Assembly: GCA_003645385.1 (NCBI GenBank)
Contig: QNEY01000057.1
Coordinates: forward strand, 1 to 8,882
DNA: 8,882 nucleotides
Direction: 5' to 3'
DNA from: Gammaproteobacteria bacterium
GTDB taxonomy: Bacteria; Pseudomonadota; Gammaproteobacteria; Nitrosococcales; Methylophagaceae
Below, piece by piece: positions 1 to 7,120 of the stretch. A program made the position numbers and the translations under genes. The notes beneath the pieces were generated by a model that had not been told where the DNA came from, did no database searches, and worked only from the letters and a program-made list of their open reading frames with translations. Within the stretch, counting starts at the first letter, position 1. Each line of letters starts with the position of its first letter.

Positions 1-654
1 CCCTTCGGCTTTGATGGGATCAACCGGCTTGCTGTCTTTTTGTTTATGTTCAAGATGTTGGCTAGATACCTGGACTAGCCGTACTAAATTACTCTCTACC
101 TCTTCAACCAAACTAATTACTTGGCTAATGACTTGTCCAGTTAGATCCTGAAACCCTTGTGCTAACATCATTTCAGATAAGTTGTTGTGGATCTGATCTG
201 AGTGCTGTTTTACCTCTGGTAAATAAGATTCAATATCTTTTTCAAATGCACTGAACTCATCAGTGCTATGTTGTTCCATGCGAAAACGATGCCAACTGCT
301 ATCAAATTCATCAGTGATGTGTTTTAGTTTAGATGTTAATGGTATGGATTTATCGATAAAGCCTAAAGTTTTATGAGCAGCTTCTTCGGTGGTAGTGATA
401 ACGTAATTTAATCGCTCACGTGTATTGGGTATTTCTGTCTCTGCCAGATCTATCAGGCGGGAATCTATATTAAAGTTGCTGAGAGCTTCATGCAGCTCTC
501 TGGTTAACTTTCCAACTTGATGGAAAAGATCACTTTCCTGGGATTGAGCTAGGATGCCCAGCTGTATTTGAGCTTGTTTTTCCTCATCAGCTTCTAATGC
601 AATGACTAAAGCGCGAGCAGCTTTGAGTTGTTGTGCTTTTTGTGAAGAGTCCAT
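1..654 (-). CDS. cheZ: CheZ, CheY-P phosphatase (C-terminus cut off by window edge)
   Basis: CheZ removes the phosphate from CheY-P in the cytoplasm and so resets the flagellar motor signal. I translated this frame by hand from the ATG at 654. It stays open for 218 codons to the window edge, so the stop and probably the C-terminal CheY-binding helix lie outside. The protein is hydrophilic and largely helical, as expected for the long four-helix-bundle dimer. The family signature AQGFQDLTGQ lies at residues 165-174. Asp170 and Gln174 match the E. coli residues Asp143 and Gln147, and the Gln is the catalytic residue inserted into the CheY active site. The ATG follows an AAAGG ribosome site (661-665) at 6 bases, and the gene starts 15 bases after cheY, which supports cotranslation with its substrate. 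E. coli CheZ is 214 residues; this one is longer, as in Pseudomonas-type proteins. Confidence 0.95.
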   Translation of the reverse strand, partial: MDSSQKAQQLKAARALVIALEADEEKQAQIQLGILAQSQESDLFHQVGKLTRELHEALSNFNIDSRLIDLAETEIPNTRERLNYVITTTEEAAHKTLGFIDKSIPLTSKLKHITDEFDSSWHRFRMEQHSTDEFSAFEKDIESYLPEVKQHSDQIHNNLSEMMLAQGFQDLTGQVISQVISLVEEVESNLVRLVQVSSQHLEHKQKDSKPVDPIKAEG

Positions 655-669
655 GAACAGCCTTTGAAT

Positions 670-1059
670 TTATTGTGCATCAATACGTTCGAAAATTTTA
701 TCGATTTTTTCCTTCAATGTAGCTGCTGTAAATGGTTTGACAATGTAGCCATTTACACCTGCTTGGGCTGCAGTAATAATTTGTTCACGTTTGGTTTCTG
801 CGGTCACCATCAAAACAGGCATAGAAGCCAAATTTTCATCTGCACGAACTGCTTTAAGCAAGTCGATACCTTGCATGCCAGGCATATTCCAATCTGTAAC
901 TAGGAAGTCAATACCACCAGCTTGTAAGATTGGTAATGCCGTTAGTCCATCGTCAGCTTCCGTGGTGTTATTAAATCCCAAGTCGCGCAGTAAATTTTTT
1001 ATGATCCGTCGCATTGTGGAAAAATCATCCACAATCAGGATTTTCATGTTTTTATCCAA
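670..1059 (-). CDS. cheY: CheY, chemotaxis response regulator
   Basis: CheY is the single-domain receiver that is phosphorylated by CheA and binds the flagellar switch protein FliM to change motor rotation. All receiver landmarks are present: the acidic pair Asp11-Asp12, phosphoacceptor Asp56 in TDWNMPG, Thr86 in MVTAE, Tyr105 and Lys108 in VKPF. These match E. coli D12/D13, D57, T87, Y106 and K109. The 129 residues equal the E. coli length. The start is uncertain. The longest form begins with TTG at 1059 (MDKNMKILIVDDF), with a GGGGG element 6 bases upstream. An ATG at 1047 would give 125 residues beginning MKILIVDDF. I prefer TTG because, as I recall, other polar-flagellate CheY proteins also carry a DKN-type residue stretch before MKILIVDDF. 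The gene lies 15 bases after fliA and 15 bases before cheZ. Confidence 0.96.
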   Translation of the reverse strand: MDKNMKILIVDDFSTMRRIIKNLLRDLGFNNTTEADDGLTALPILQAGGIDFLVTDWNMPGMQGIDLLKAVRADENLASMPVLMVTAETKREQIITAAQAGVNGYIVKPFTAATLKEKIDKIFERIDAQ

Positions 1060-1065
1060 AAGGAA

Positions 1066-1070
1066 CCCCC
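1066..1070 (-). promoter_or_regulatory. Ribosome binding site favouring the TTG start of cheY
   Basis: The minus strand reads GGGGG, then six bases, then TTG at 1059. It is 18 bases from the alternative ATG at 1047, too far to serve it well. The ATG has only a weak GGA at 1055-1057. GGGGG is an imperfect match to the usual GGAGG, so initiation may also depend on ribosomes arriving from fliA, whose stop is 15 bases before the TTG. Confidence 0.5.
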
Positions 1071-1074
1071 ATAT

Positions 1075-1794
1075 TTATTCTTTTAACCAATCACTTAATT
1101 TAGAACGGAGCCGAATGATAGTTTGACTGTGAATCTGACTGACACGAGATTCACTAACACCAAGTACTTCGCCAATTTCTTTTAAATTAAGTTCATCATT
1201 ATAATACAAGCCCATCATTAAACGTTCACGTTCGGGTAGTATTTTTATTGCATTGACTAGAGCGGCTTGAAAGTCAGAAACTTGAGTTTCTTGCTCGGGT
1301 TCAGATTGATTGTTACTGATAGGGTGAGCATGAAGTTCGTCACTATCATTAAAATCATCAAGGCTGAACACATGATGACCGGAAGAATCGTACAGTTGTT
1401 GGTGATATTCTTCAATGCTGATATCAAGTGCTTTTGCAACTTCATTGTCTTGTGCATTACGGCCATTTTGTTGCTCTATTTTCTGTATAACTGCAGCAAT
1501 TTCACGAGCTTTACGATGAACTGAGCGTGGTGCCCAGTCGTTACGCCTGATTTCATCTAGCATTGCACCACGAACACGGATACCGGCATAGGTTTCGAAG
1601 CTTGCCCCTTGATTAGCATCGTAATGTTGAGATGCATCTAATAAGCCAATCATGCCTGCCTGGATCAGGTCTTCCACATCTACCGTATGTGGTAGTCTGG
1701 CAATCAGGTGATAAGCAATTCGTTTTACTAATGAGGCATGTTGTGTCACCAGATCAGTTTTTGATTGGTTCGATGTGTTTACTTGCGCATACAT
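1075..1794 (-). CDS. fliA: FliA, flagellar sigma factor 28
   Basis: FliA is the RNA polymerase sigma factor for late flagellar genes such as flagellin and chemotaxis genes. It is held inactive by the anti-sigma factor FlgM until FlgM is exported through the finished hook-basal body. Sigma region 2 spans about residues 16-88 and contains the typical EDLIQAGMIGLLDA stretch (41-54) and GASFETYAGIRVRGAMLDE (63-81), with NDWAPRSVHR (85-94) after it. Region 4 lies at about 175-236, with the helix-turn-helix LKEIGEVLGVSESRVSQIHS (204-223). I chose the ATG at 1794, giving 239 residues, the same length as E. coli FliA, because GGAG lies 5 bases upstream. In-frame starts at 1818 (TTG) and 1809 (ATG) would add up to eight residues of unlikely sequence. 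The gene starts 16 bases after flhG. Its product probably drives cheY and cheZ-type genes elsewhere, but I saw no clear sigma-28 promoter in this window. Confidence 0.96.
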   Translation of the reverse strand: MYAQVNTSNQSKTDLVTQHASLVKRIAYHLIARLPHTVDVEDLIQAGMIGLLDASQHYDANQGASFETYAGIRVRGAMLDEIRRNDWAPRSVHRKAREIAAVIQKIEQQNGRNAQDNEVAKALDISIEEYHQQLYDSSGHHVFSLDDFNDSDELHAHPISNNQSEPEQETQVSDFQAALVNAIKILPERERLMMGLYYNDELNLKEIGEVLGVSESRVSQIHSQTIIRLRSKLSDWLKE

Positions 1795-1799
1795 CGTAG

Positions 1800-1803
1800 C
1801 TCC
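1800..1803 (-). promoter_or_regulatory. Ribosome binding site selecting the 1794 start of fliA
   Basis: The minus strand reads GGAG, five bases, then ATG at 1794. The upstream ATG at 1809 sits only one base after the flhG stop codon and has no comparable site before it. This is the main reason for preferring the 239-residue form. Confidence 0.6.
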
Positions 1804-1810
1804 ATTCATG

Positions 1811-2683
1811 CTAAGCAATTTCCAAGCTGGCTTCGATAAGACGCTCTACAAAAAATTCCATATGACCACGGGGCTGTTTAACAACCGGCCAATGGTTTAT
1901 TTTCTTACTCAAGTGTGTAAAAGCTGTGGCAGCCTTACTGCGAGGTAAATATTCGACCACTGCACGTTGTTTTTTTACCGCCCGACGTAAATCTTCATCA
2001 AAAGGTACAATTCCCATGAAGTCGAGATTAACATCAAGAAAACGTTCACATACCATTAATACTTTGTTAAAAAGTTCACGTCCTTCCTGAATGTTTCTGG
2101 TCATATTAGTAATAATGTGGATGTGGTCTACACCATACTCACGACTAAGAAGTTTGATCAGCGCATAGGCATCGGTGATGGAAGCTGGTTCATCACATAC
2201 AACGATAATGACTTCCTGAGCTGCACGAGTGAAGCTAATGACACTATCCGCGATACCCGCAGCACTATCGATTAACAATATATCGATGTGCTGTTCCATT
2301 TCACTAAATGCCTGGATCATTCCGGCATGTTCAGCGGGGCTAAGTTCAGCCATTTTTTGTATGCCTGAGGCGGCAGGAATAATTTTCAAGCCAGCAGGAC
2401 CTTCAACAATAATCTCTGCCAAAGTTTTGCTGCCATCTAAAACATGTAATAAATTATATTGTGGGTGCAATCCCAACATGACGTCAATATTAGCTAAGCC
2501 CAGATCGGCATCCATAAGTAAAACTTGTTTACCTTGTGAAGCTAAAGCAACGCCGAGGTTTACAGTGACATTTGTTTTACCAACACCGCCTTTACCACTA
2601 GCAATAGCAATAACTTTTACTGGTTGGGGAGGTGTTGTCATTTTTCTTAAACCATTTGCTTGATCATTTGGTGCTTCAGCCAT
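1811..2683 (-). CDS. flhG: FlhG (FleN), MinD-like ATPase controlling flagellar number
   Basis: FlhG is a ParA/MinD-family ATPase that limits the number of polar flagella, stimulates the GTPase FlhF and, in Pseudomonas and relatives, restrains the master activator FleQ/FlrA. The deviant Walker A motif GKGGVGKT is at residues 30-37, with Lys31 and Lys36. The A' motif MDADLGLAN is at 57-65 (Asp58, Asp60), and the Walker B-type LLIDSAAG is at 136-143 (Asp139). CDEPASITDAYALIK at 163-177 is also typical. I chose the ATG at 2683, giving 290 residues, because a GGAGG site lies 11 bases upstream and because residues 7-13 are DQANGLR, a match to the DQAxxLR motif that activates FlhF. The ATG at 2641 would lose that motif. 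Longer starts at 2701 and 2734 would only increase overlap with flhF. The gene overlaps flhF by 8 bases and is followed by fliA. Confidence 0.95.
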   Translation of the reverse strand: MAEAPNDQANGLRKMTTPPQPVKVIAIASGKGGVGKTNVTVNLGVALASQGKQVLLMDADLGLANIDVMLGLHPQYNLLHVLDGSKTLAEIIVEGPAGLKIIPAASGIQKMAELSPAEHAGMIQAFSEMEQHIDILLIDSAAGIADSVISFTRAAQEVIIVVCDEPASITDAYALIKLLSREYGVDHIHIITNMTRNIQEGRELFNKVLMVCERFLDVNLDFMGIVPFDEDLRRAVKKQRAVVEYLPRSKAATAFTHLSKKINHWPVVKQPRGHMEFFVERLIEASLEIA

Positions 2684-3878
2684 AGGCGGCAAAACCTCCA
2701 TAACTAGATACTGTTTGTGGATCCAGTTGTTCATTTTTCATCAATTCACTTGCTTGCTTAACAAGTGTATTTGGACGAGCCAGACTGATATCTTCCGGTA
2801 CTTGCTGCCCATTACATATATAAGCTAGTGGCAATTGATGTCGAATCAATGCTGAAATCGCGCCACCAAGGCTATTGGTTTCATCAGTTTTAGTCAAAAT
2901 ACATCCGCTCAGTTCAAGATGTGAGAAAGCATTAATAATATCATTGAGTACACTAGCTTGTGTGGTTGCTGACAAGGTTAAATAGTTTTTAATTCTAGGA
3001 GATTGCTGTTTTAACATAGCAAACTTCTCTGTAAGCTGCATATCACGCTGGTTCATGCCTGCAGTATCAACTAGGATAAAGCGACGATCAAGTAGATCAT
3101 TAAGTGCATCATTTAATTCCTGATGTGTTTTTGCGACACGAACAGGTATACCTAAAATTCTTGCATAGGTACGTAATTGTTCTTGGCCTCCAATACGATA
3201 ACAATCAGTAGTAATTAATGCGACATTTTTAGCGCCATGTTTAAGGGCGCAGCGTGCAGCGATTTTAGCTACAGTTGTTGTTTTCCCAACACCTGTTGGG
3301 CCAACTAGGGCATAAACCCCACCTGTATTAATAATGTCATCCTGTTGAACATCAATTTGGCTGGCTAAGCTTCCAAGTGAATGCCGCCAAGCGGTTTCTA
3401 AATCATCTGAAGTATTAGTTTGAGTGGCTAGAGTCTTTGCCAGTTCAACGTGTACCCCCATTTGAATATGGCGCTGTAATAATTGAACTTGAGTTGGGCT
3501 ATTACTATATTTTATGTCTTTCCATGCGAGGTCAGATAACTGGCTTTGTAACATTTCTTTTAAGCCAGAAATTTCTCTGCGCATTTGTACAAGAGTGGGT
3601 TCTTGTGACCAGATATTTTGATTTGCTTGCTGAGGTGGATTGGAGTACCCAGATTCAATAGTTGGATTTATTTCAACTGTTGGAGCTTGCTTTTTAGTAT
3701 TGGAAATGGGTTGAGAAGAACGTTTAAATTCTGCTTCATCATAGTCAGTTGCAGCAACAATTTCCACACCACCATCAACACGAGTGTTTGATAAGATAAC
3801 AGCATCTGGACCTAACACATCACGTACTTCTTTAATAGCTTGGCGTACGTCTGAAGCTTGAAATCGTTTAATTTTCAT
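2676..3878 (-). CDS. flhF: FlhF, SRP-type GTPase for flagellar placement
   Basis: FlhF belongs with Ffh and FtsY in the SRP GTPase group and marks the cell pole where the first flagellar structures are assembled. The N-terminal B domain begins MKIKRFQASDVRQAIKEVRD. A variable, Gln/Pro-rich linker follows (about 55-95), and the NG GTPase domain takes up the rest. Nucleotide motifs are GPTGVGKTTT (193-202), TTDCYRIGGQEQL (223-235), DTAGMNQRD (271-279) and TKTDE (329-333), all intact, with SRP-type spacing. At 400 residues it is within the usual range, which varies because of the linker. The ATG at 3878 has GAGG about 8 bases upstream. The gene starts 17 bases after flhA and overlaps flhG by 8 bases. 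The flhF-flhG pair is the strongest hint that the organism has polar flagella, although some organisms use the pair for other patterns. Confidence 0.97.
   Translation of the reverse strand: MKIKRFQASDVRQAIKEVRDVLGPDAVILSNTRVDGGVEIVAATDYDEAEFKRSSQPISNTKKQAPTVEINPTIESGYSNPPQQANQNIWSQEPTLVQMRREISGLKEMLQSQLSDLAWKDIKYSNSPTQVQLLQRHIQMGVHVELAKTLATQTNTSDDLETAWRHSLGSLASQIDVQQDDIINTGGVYALVGPTGVGKTTTVAKIAARCALKHGAKNVALITTDCYRIGGQEQLRTYARILGIPVRVAKTHQELNDALNDLLDRRFILVDTAGMNQRDMQLTEKFAMLKQQSPRIKNYLTLSATTQASVLNDIINAFSHLELSGCILTKTDETNSLGGAISALIRHQLPLAYICNGQQVPEDISLARPNTLVKQASELMKNEQLDPQTVSSYGGFAAYG
2695..2699 (-). promoter_or_regulatory. Ribosome binding site for flhG inside the end of flhF
   Basis: The minus strand has GGAGG 11 bases before the ATG at 2683. 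The spacing is on the long side, but it is the best site near any candidate flhG start. It lies in the last codons of flhF, so flhG translation is probably coupled to flhF translation. Confidence 0.55.
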
Positions 3879-3895
3879 AATAGTGTCCTCTGAGG

Positions 3896-5977
3896 CTAAC
3901 GCCCTACGTTAGCAACAATTCTAATTTGTTTATCATCCGGTATTTCGTTATATGATAGAACGTTTAAACTGGGTATTGAGTGGCGAATAAAACGTGAGAT
4001 CCAAGAACGTAGGCCAGCTTGTACTACTAAAATGGATGACTCTCCGGCCATTTCCTGTCGTTGTGCTGCATCGTTTAAATTTTTATGCATATTTTCAGCA
4101 AGCCCTGGTTCCAAACTGGCACCACCTTCACCTGTGGCATGCAATGTTTGAAGCAATATCTGTTCCAGCTCAGGATCAAGCGTGATTATCGGTAAATCAG
4201 CCTTAATGCCATTAACATGTTGAACAATTGAATGACTAAGAGCCATACGTGTCGAGGCAGTGATTGCCTCTGGGTCTGGGTTACGAACTGCTTGCTCTGA
4301 AATGGATTCGATGATAGTTCTAATATCACGAACGGGTATATTTTCTTCTAATAAATTTTGTAGTACTTTTTGCACCCCACCTAATGGGATGGTGTCAGGC
4401 ACTAGCCCTTCTACTAGTTTGGGAGCAGACTTGGATAAATTATCAAGGAGTTGCTGTACTTCTTCACGGCCTAATAATTCATGGGCATGACTTTGTAATA
4501 TTTTACTTAAATGTGTTGCTATAACGGTGTCGACATCAACTACTGTATAGCCCTGAGCCTGTGCATGTTCGCGTTGACTTGGTTCAATCCATACTGCATC
4601 CAGACCAAAGGCAGGATCCTGGCTTTGAATGCCTTCTAATTCACCGAACACTTGACCCGGATTAATTGCCATCATTCTGTCAGGATGAATTTCAGCTTCC
4701 CCAAAGGTGACACCAAATAAAGTAATTTGATAAGCAGTTGGTGCTAAATCAAGGTTGTCACGAATATGTACAGGAGGGATGAGGAATCCTAATTCTTGAG
4801 ATATTTTCTTGCGGATCCCTTTGATTCGATTCATTAATTGGCCACCTTGATTTTTATCAACCAATGGAATAAGTCGGTAACCAATTTCAAGTCCGATAGG
4901 ATCAACAGGGCTGAGATCTTCCCAACTTAGCTCACGTTGTTCTCGTGGGGTCTCAGCTTCTGGTTTAGGAGCAGCTATTGCAGCGGCGGCAGCTTTTTGA
5001 CGTTGCATCATCAACCATGCACCACTACCACCAGCTATCGCCATAATCAGGAATGGTAAATTTGGCATACCAGGAATTAAACCCATGCCACCGATAATCC
5101 CTGAGGTGACAGCTAATGTTTTTGGATCTTGAAATAATTGGCCAACAATTTGATCACCCATATCTTGTTCTTTAGTTGATCGAGTCACCAGTAATCCGGC
5201 TGCAGCAGCTAGAAGTAACGATGGTATTTGTGCTACCAGTCCATCACCAATAGTAAGTAATGTGTAGTTATTAGCTGCGACTGAAAATGTTAAATCATGT
5301 TGAACAACACCGATAATAAAACCACCGATAATGTTGATGAATAAGATTAAAATACCGGCAATTGCATCACCACGTACGAACTTACTTGCACCATCCATAG
5401 AACCGTAGAAATCAGATTCCTGCATAATTTCATCACGGCGGCTGCGAGCTTCATCTTGATCAATCAAGCCAGCATTTAAATCAGCGTCAATCGCCATTTG
5501 CTTGCCTGGCATTGAATCCAATGTAAAGCGGGCACTGACTTCAGCAATACGGGTCGCACCTTTGGTAACAACGACAAAGTTAATGATTACCAGAATGGCA
5601 AATACAACAAAACCTACAGTGTAATTACCACCAATAACAAATTCACCAAATGCTTCGATAACATTGCCTGCAGCAGCTGTGCCGGTATGACCTTCTAATA
5701 ATATGATACGGGTGGAGGCAACATTAAGTGCAAGTCTTAACAGGGTGGCGATTAATAGAATGCTTGGGAAAGAAGCAAAGTGTAATGGTTTGAGTACATA
5801 GATACTCGCCAGCATGATAACCAGTGATAATGCGATATTGAAACTGAATAACATGTCGAGTATAAATGGAGGGAGGGGCAGCACCACCATTGAAAGTAAA
5901 GCGACTAAAATCATCGGTGCTGCAAAGTTTCCGTTAATCATCGACTTTAAACGGGTGATAAGATCAGTATTTTCCAT
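3896..5977 (-). CDS. flhA: FlhA, flagellar type III export gate protein
   Basis: FlhA forms the nonameric ring of the flagellar export gate in the inner membrane. It couples the proton gradient to export and receives chaperone-substrate complexes on its cytoplasmic domain. The 693 residues match E. coli FlhA (692). The N-terminal half holds about eight membrane segments (first near 20-42 and 44-62, last near 290-325). The FHIPEP signature lies in the cytoplasmic loop at about 143-170, including the core SMPGKQMAIDADLNAG (155-170). An Ala/Pro/Glu-rich linker (about 328-347) leads into the cytoplasmic domain, which ends NVGR. The ATG at 5977 is only 6 bases after the flhB stop, with no strong ribosome site, so translation is probably coupled to flhB. 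Type III secretion homologues (SctV) are related, but the flagellar neighbours settle the identity. Confidence 0.98.
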   Translation of the reverse strand: MENTDLITRLKSMINGNFAAPMILVALLSMVVLPLPPFILDMLFSFNIALSLVIMLASIYVLKPLHFASFPSILLIATLLRLALNVASTRIILLEGHTGTAAAGNVIEAFGEFVIGGNYTVGFVVFAILVIINFVVVTKGATRIAEVSARFTLDSMPGKQMAIDADLNAGLIDQDEARSRRDEIMQESDFYGSMDGASKFVRGDAIAGILILFINIIGGFIIGVVQHDLTFSVAANNYTLLTIGDGLVAQIPSLLLAAAAGLLVTRSTKEQDMGDQIVGQLFQDPKTLAVTSGIIGGMGLIPGMPNLPFLIMAIAGGSGAWLMMQRQKAAAAAIAAPKPEAETPREQRELSWEDLSPVDPIGLEIGYRLIPLVDKNQGGQLMNRIKGIRKKISQELGFLIPPVHIRDNLDLAPTAYQITLFGVTFGEAEIHPDRMMAINPGQVFGELEGIQSQDPAFGLDAVWIEPSQREHAQAQGYTVVDVDTVIATHLSKILQSHAHELLGREEVQQLLDNLSKSAPKLVEGLVPDTIPLGGVQKVLQNLLEENIPVRDIRTIIESISEQAVRNPDPEAITASTRMALSHSIVQHVNGIKADLPIITLDPELEQILLQTLHATGEGGASLEPGLAENMHKNLNDAAQRQEMAGESSILVVQAGLRSWISRFIRHSIPSLNVLSYNEIPDDKQIRIVANVGR

Positions 5978-5983
5978 TTAGCT

Positions 5984-7120
5984 TTAATCTCGTTTTAATT
6001 CATCTGGTATTGGCAAGTCCTCCGTGTCGAGATGTGGTTTATTACCACCTTGGTTGTTATAACGACGCAACTGGAAGACAAATGCTAATACTTGGGCTAC
6101 TGCAATATATAGACCAGATGGGATTTCTTGTCCTAATTCAGTACTGAAGTAGATGGCACGAGTGAGTGGTGGTGCTGATAAAACAGGTACCTCATTGGCA
6201 TCACCAACCATGCGAATTTGTTGTGCAATCAGATCTGCACCTTTAGCGACGACCATTGGAGCTCCATTACCCGTTTGGTCGTAACGCAGTGCAACAGCGT
6301 AGTGTGTTGGGTTGGTAATAATGACGTCAGCAGTTGGTACATCTTGCATCATCCGCTGTTGTGACAATTCAACTTGCAAGCGTCTAATTCGACCTTTTAC
6401 CTCTGGATTACCATCAGTTTCTTTGCTTTCATCCTTGAGTTCTTGTTTAGTCATCTTGAGTTGACGTATATGATTCCAATGTTGGAATGGCACATCAATT
6501 AGGGCAATTAAGATCAAACTGCAAGAAATAGCTAGAAAGACCCACACTACCAAATAACCTAATGAGGTCATTGCAACGGAGACTTCCTGCTTACCAAGTG
6601 TCAATAATTGGTCACGTAAGCTCCATAAAATTAGAACTGAAATGGTACCAATCAAAATAAATTTGCCCAGTGCTTTGGCGAGTTCAATTAACCCTTGTGG
6701 GCCAAAAATACGTTTGAGCCCTTTGAGAGGATCTAATCTTTCTGCTTTAGGAGCCATTGCCTGAGTAGAAAAATTCCAACCACCAATACTTGCTGGTGCA
6801 ATAAGTGCTGCCAGAACTGTGATGGCCAAGAAACCACCTAAACCTAATGAAATAGTTTCAATAGAATATAAAAAATGATGTGCTAATGCTGCAGGATCAA
6901 ACAACTCTTTTCGAGTAAAAGTGAATGATTTGGTCATTACTTCAGCAATACTCTGAATAATGCGTTCACCTAAAAATAACATGGCTACTGCACTGGCAAT
7001 CAGTACCATAACTGTTGTGAATTCGCGTGAGCGAGGTACTTGACCTTTCTCACGCGCATCATTCAGCCGCTTGGCTGAGGGCTGCTCCGTTTTTTCTTGT
7101 CCAGATGATTCTTCAGCCAT
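5984..7120 (-). CDS. flhB: FlhB, export gate protein and substrate-specificity switch
   Basis: FlhB sits in the flagellar export gate and switches export from rod/hook proteins to filament proteins, working with the hook-length ruler FliK. The N-terminus is charged and ends in a conserved PRSREF segment (29-34). Four membrane segments follow at about 35-52, 88-110, 148-168 and 186-210. The cytoplasmic tail contains the self-cleavage motif Asn270-Pro271-Thr272-His273 followed by YAVALRY. In the family the chain breaks between Asn and Pro, and E. coli/Salmonella number it 269-272. At 378 residues the length is normal. The ATG at 7120 overlaps the fliR stop by 8 bases (ATGGCTGA) and has only weak Shine-Dalgarno sequence, which points to coupling with fliR. 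All key residues are present, so the protein should be functional. Confidence 0.98.
   Translation of the reverse strand: MAEESSGQEKTEQPSAKRLNDAREKGQVPRSREFTTVMVLIASAVAMLFLGERIIQSIAEVMTKSFTFTRKELFDPAALAHHFLYSIETISLGLGGFLAITVLAALIAPASIGGWNFSTQAMAPKAERLDPLKGLKRIFGPQGLIELAKALGKFILIGTISVLILWSLRDQLLTLGKQEVSVAMTSLGYLVVWVFLAISCSLILIALIDVPFQHWNHIRQLKMTKQELKDESKETDGNPEVKGRIRRLQVELSQQRMMQDVPTADVIITNPTHYAVALRYDQTGNGAPMVVAKGADLIAQQIRMVGDANEVPVLSAPPLTRAIYFSTELGQEIPSGLYIAVAQVLAFVFQLRRYNNQGGNKPHLDTEDLPIPDELKRD
6101..6116 (-). promoter_or_regulatory. Weak candidate sigma-54 promoter for flhA inside flhB
   Basis: The minus strand reads TGGTCTATATATTGCA. The invariant GG and GC of a sigma-54 promoter are 10 bases apart as required, and the TGG and TTGCA ends match the consensus. 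The four bases after TGG do not. Transcription would begin near 6090, about 113 bases before the flhA start. In Pseudomonas the flhA genes are driven by a sigma-54 promoter, which is why I looked here. The match also encodes the conserved GLYIA residues of FlhB, and another GG-N10-GC match occurs in fliR, so chance is quite possible. Confidence 0.2.

Noticed and set aside
791..1126. Plus-strand open frame of 111 codons opposite cheY and the end of fliA
   Set aside because: It is antisense to two clear genes, its residues look random and it has no recognisable family. It is a shadow of their codon use.
1257..1466. Minus-strand frame of 69 codons inside fliA
   Set aside because: It lies out of frame within fliA, which is a full-length sigma-28, and it has no motif.
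1795..1818. Longer FliA starts at TTG 1818 or ATG 1809
   Set aside because: They lack a ribosome site, and the 1818 start overlaps flhG. The GGAG-ATG at 1794 gives the E. coli length of 239.
2229..2663. Plus-strand open frame of 144 codons opposite flhG
   Set aside because: It covers the ATPase core of flhG in antisense. The real gene has intact Walker motifs, and the antisense product has a low-complexity, Pro/Ala/Cys-rich look.
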